NCBI GenBank assembly: GCA_016209865.1 | Contig: JACQVL010000078.1 | Location: forward strand, 1-14,089 | DNA: 14,089 bases | Direction: 5' to 3' | DNA from: Candidatus Latescibacterota bacterium | GTDB taxonomy: Bacteria > JAAXHH01 > JACQVL01 | Part shown: positions 13,927 through 14,089 of the stretch, piece after piece | Layout: the number at the start of each line of letters is the position of its first letter | How positions within the stretch are numbered: the first letter of the stretch is position 1 | The notes under the pieces: model-generated | What the model saw: only the letters and a program-made list of their open reading frames with translations | The model's database searches: none | Told to the model about the DNA's origin: nothing | Translations under genes and position numbers: made by a program

Positions 13927-14089
13927 TCAGTCGCCCGCGGCCAGCAGTGCTCGCTCGGCTACTTCGGGCAGCTCAATCGGGGCAAACATCGACGTGGGGT
14001 AGAGATAGCCGGCGGGCTCTGACTGATCCTCATCAAGGACGCGGAGCATGTGATACACTTTGCCCACAATCAAGCTGGCGGGATTGCTC
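13927..14089 (-). CDS. Unrecognised protein, C-terminal 53 residues (5' end outside window)
   Basis: On the minus strand an open frame enters from the right edge and ends at TGA 13927-13929, with Gly and Asp as the last residues. Codon composition is normal for the window (G/C-rich third positions), and the peptide is well behaved: SLIVGKVYHMLRVLDEDQS, then a YLYPTSMF stretch, an IELPEVAERALLAAG helix. I do not recognise the family. It is on the same strand as the binding-protein gene, 147 bases upstream of it; I see no clear terminator between them. Confidence 0.55.
   Translation of the reverse strand, partial: SNPASLIVGKVYHMLRVLDEDQSEPAGYLYPTSMFAPIELPEVAERALLAAGD

Overview
The window is a GC-rich bacterial chromosome segment of ordinary gene density, with no tRNA, rRNA, CRISPR array or insertion sequence that I can see. 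The DUF5916-type outer-membrane barrel at the left edge points to a diderm host. The mix of families (DUF5916, neutral-ceramidase-like protein, DegT/StrS aminotransferase, Uma2, PhyH dioxygenase, MR/MLE enolase-superfamily enzyme, Tat-exported class V aminotransferase) resembles, from general knowledge, genomes of uncultivated environmental lineages such as Latescibacterota or Poribacteria-like groups. That placement is inference; nothing in the sequence fixes the phylum.

Layout. 1-1011 (+) is the C-terminal part of a DUF5916 barrel protein, closed by a very clear intrinsic terminator (1049-1091). 1136-2056 (+) is ftsY, the SRP receptor. 2057-2208 is a short intergenic region of direct and inverted heptamer repeats. 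From 2209 to 9283 seven genes run on the + strand, mostly with short gaps and good Shine-Dalgarno sites: ceramidase-like protein, DegT/StrS aminotransferase, Uma2 protein, nicotinate phosphoribosyltransferase (pncB), nicotinamidase-like hydrolase (pncA), PhyH-type dioxygenase, and a molybdopterin oxidoreductase fused to pentapeptide repeats. A palindrome at 9280-9307 lies at the convergent junction with a minus-strand group: family 5 extracellular solute-binding protein (13779 down to 12091), Tat-exported class V aminotransferase (11943-10549) and MR/MLE enzyme (10517-9333). The right edge holds the C-terminus of an unrecognised minus-strand gene.

How the genes fit. pncA and pncB are consecutive steps of the Preiss-Handler NAD salvage route (nicotinamide to nicotinate to nicotinate mononucleotide), so that pair is functionally coherent. 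The flanking + genes are amide-hydrolase-like, PLP, 2-oxoglutarate/Fe and molybdenum enzymes without an obvious common substrate. The minus group looks like an uptake and catabolic set (binding protein, PLP lyase or epimerase-like enzyme, sugar-acid-dehydratase-like enzyme), but no permease or ATPase is in the window.

The points most worth a second look are the molybdoenzyme-pentapeptide fusion, two heptanucleotide repeat clusters (one running through the pncB stop codon), a near-identical 21-nt element at two intergenic sites, a ceramidase fold that appears to keep its zinc ligands but lose the catalytic serine, and a strong bias for the rare Leu codon TTA to precede G.
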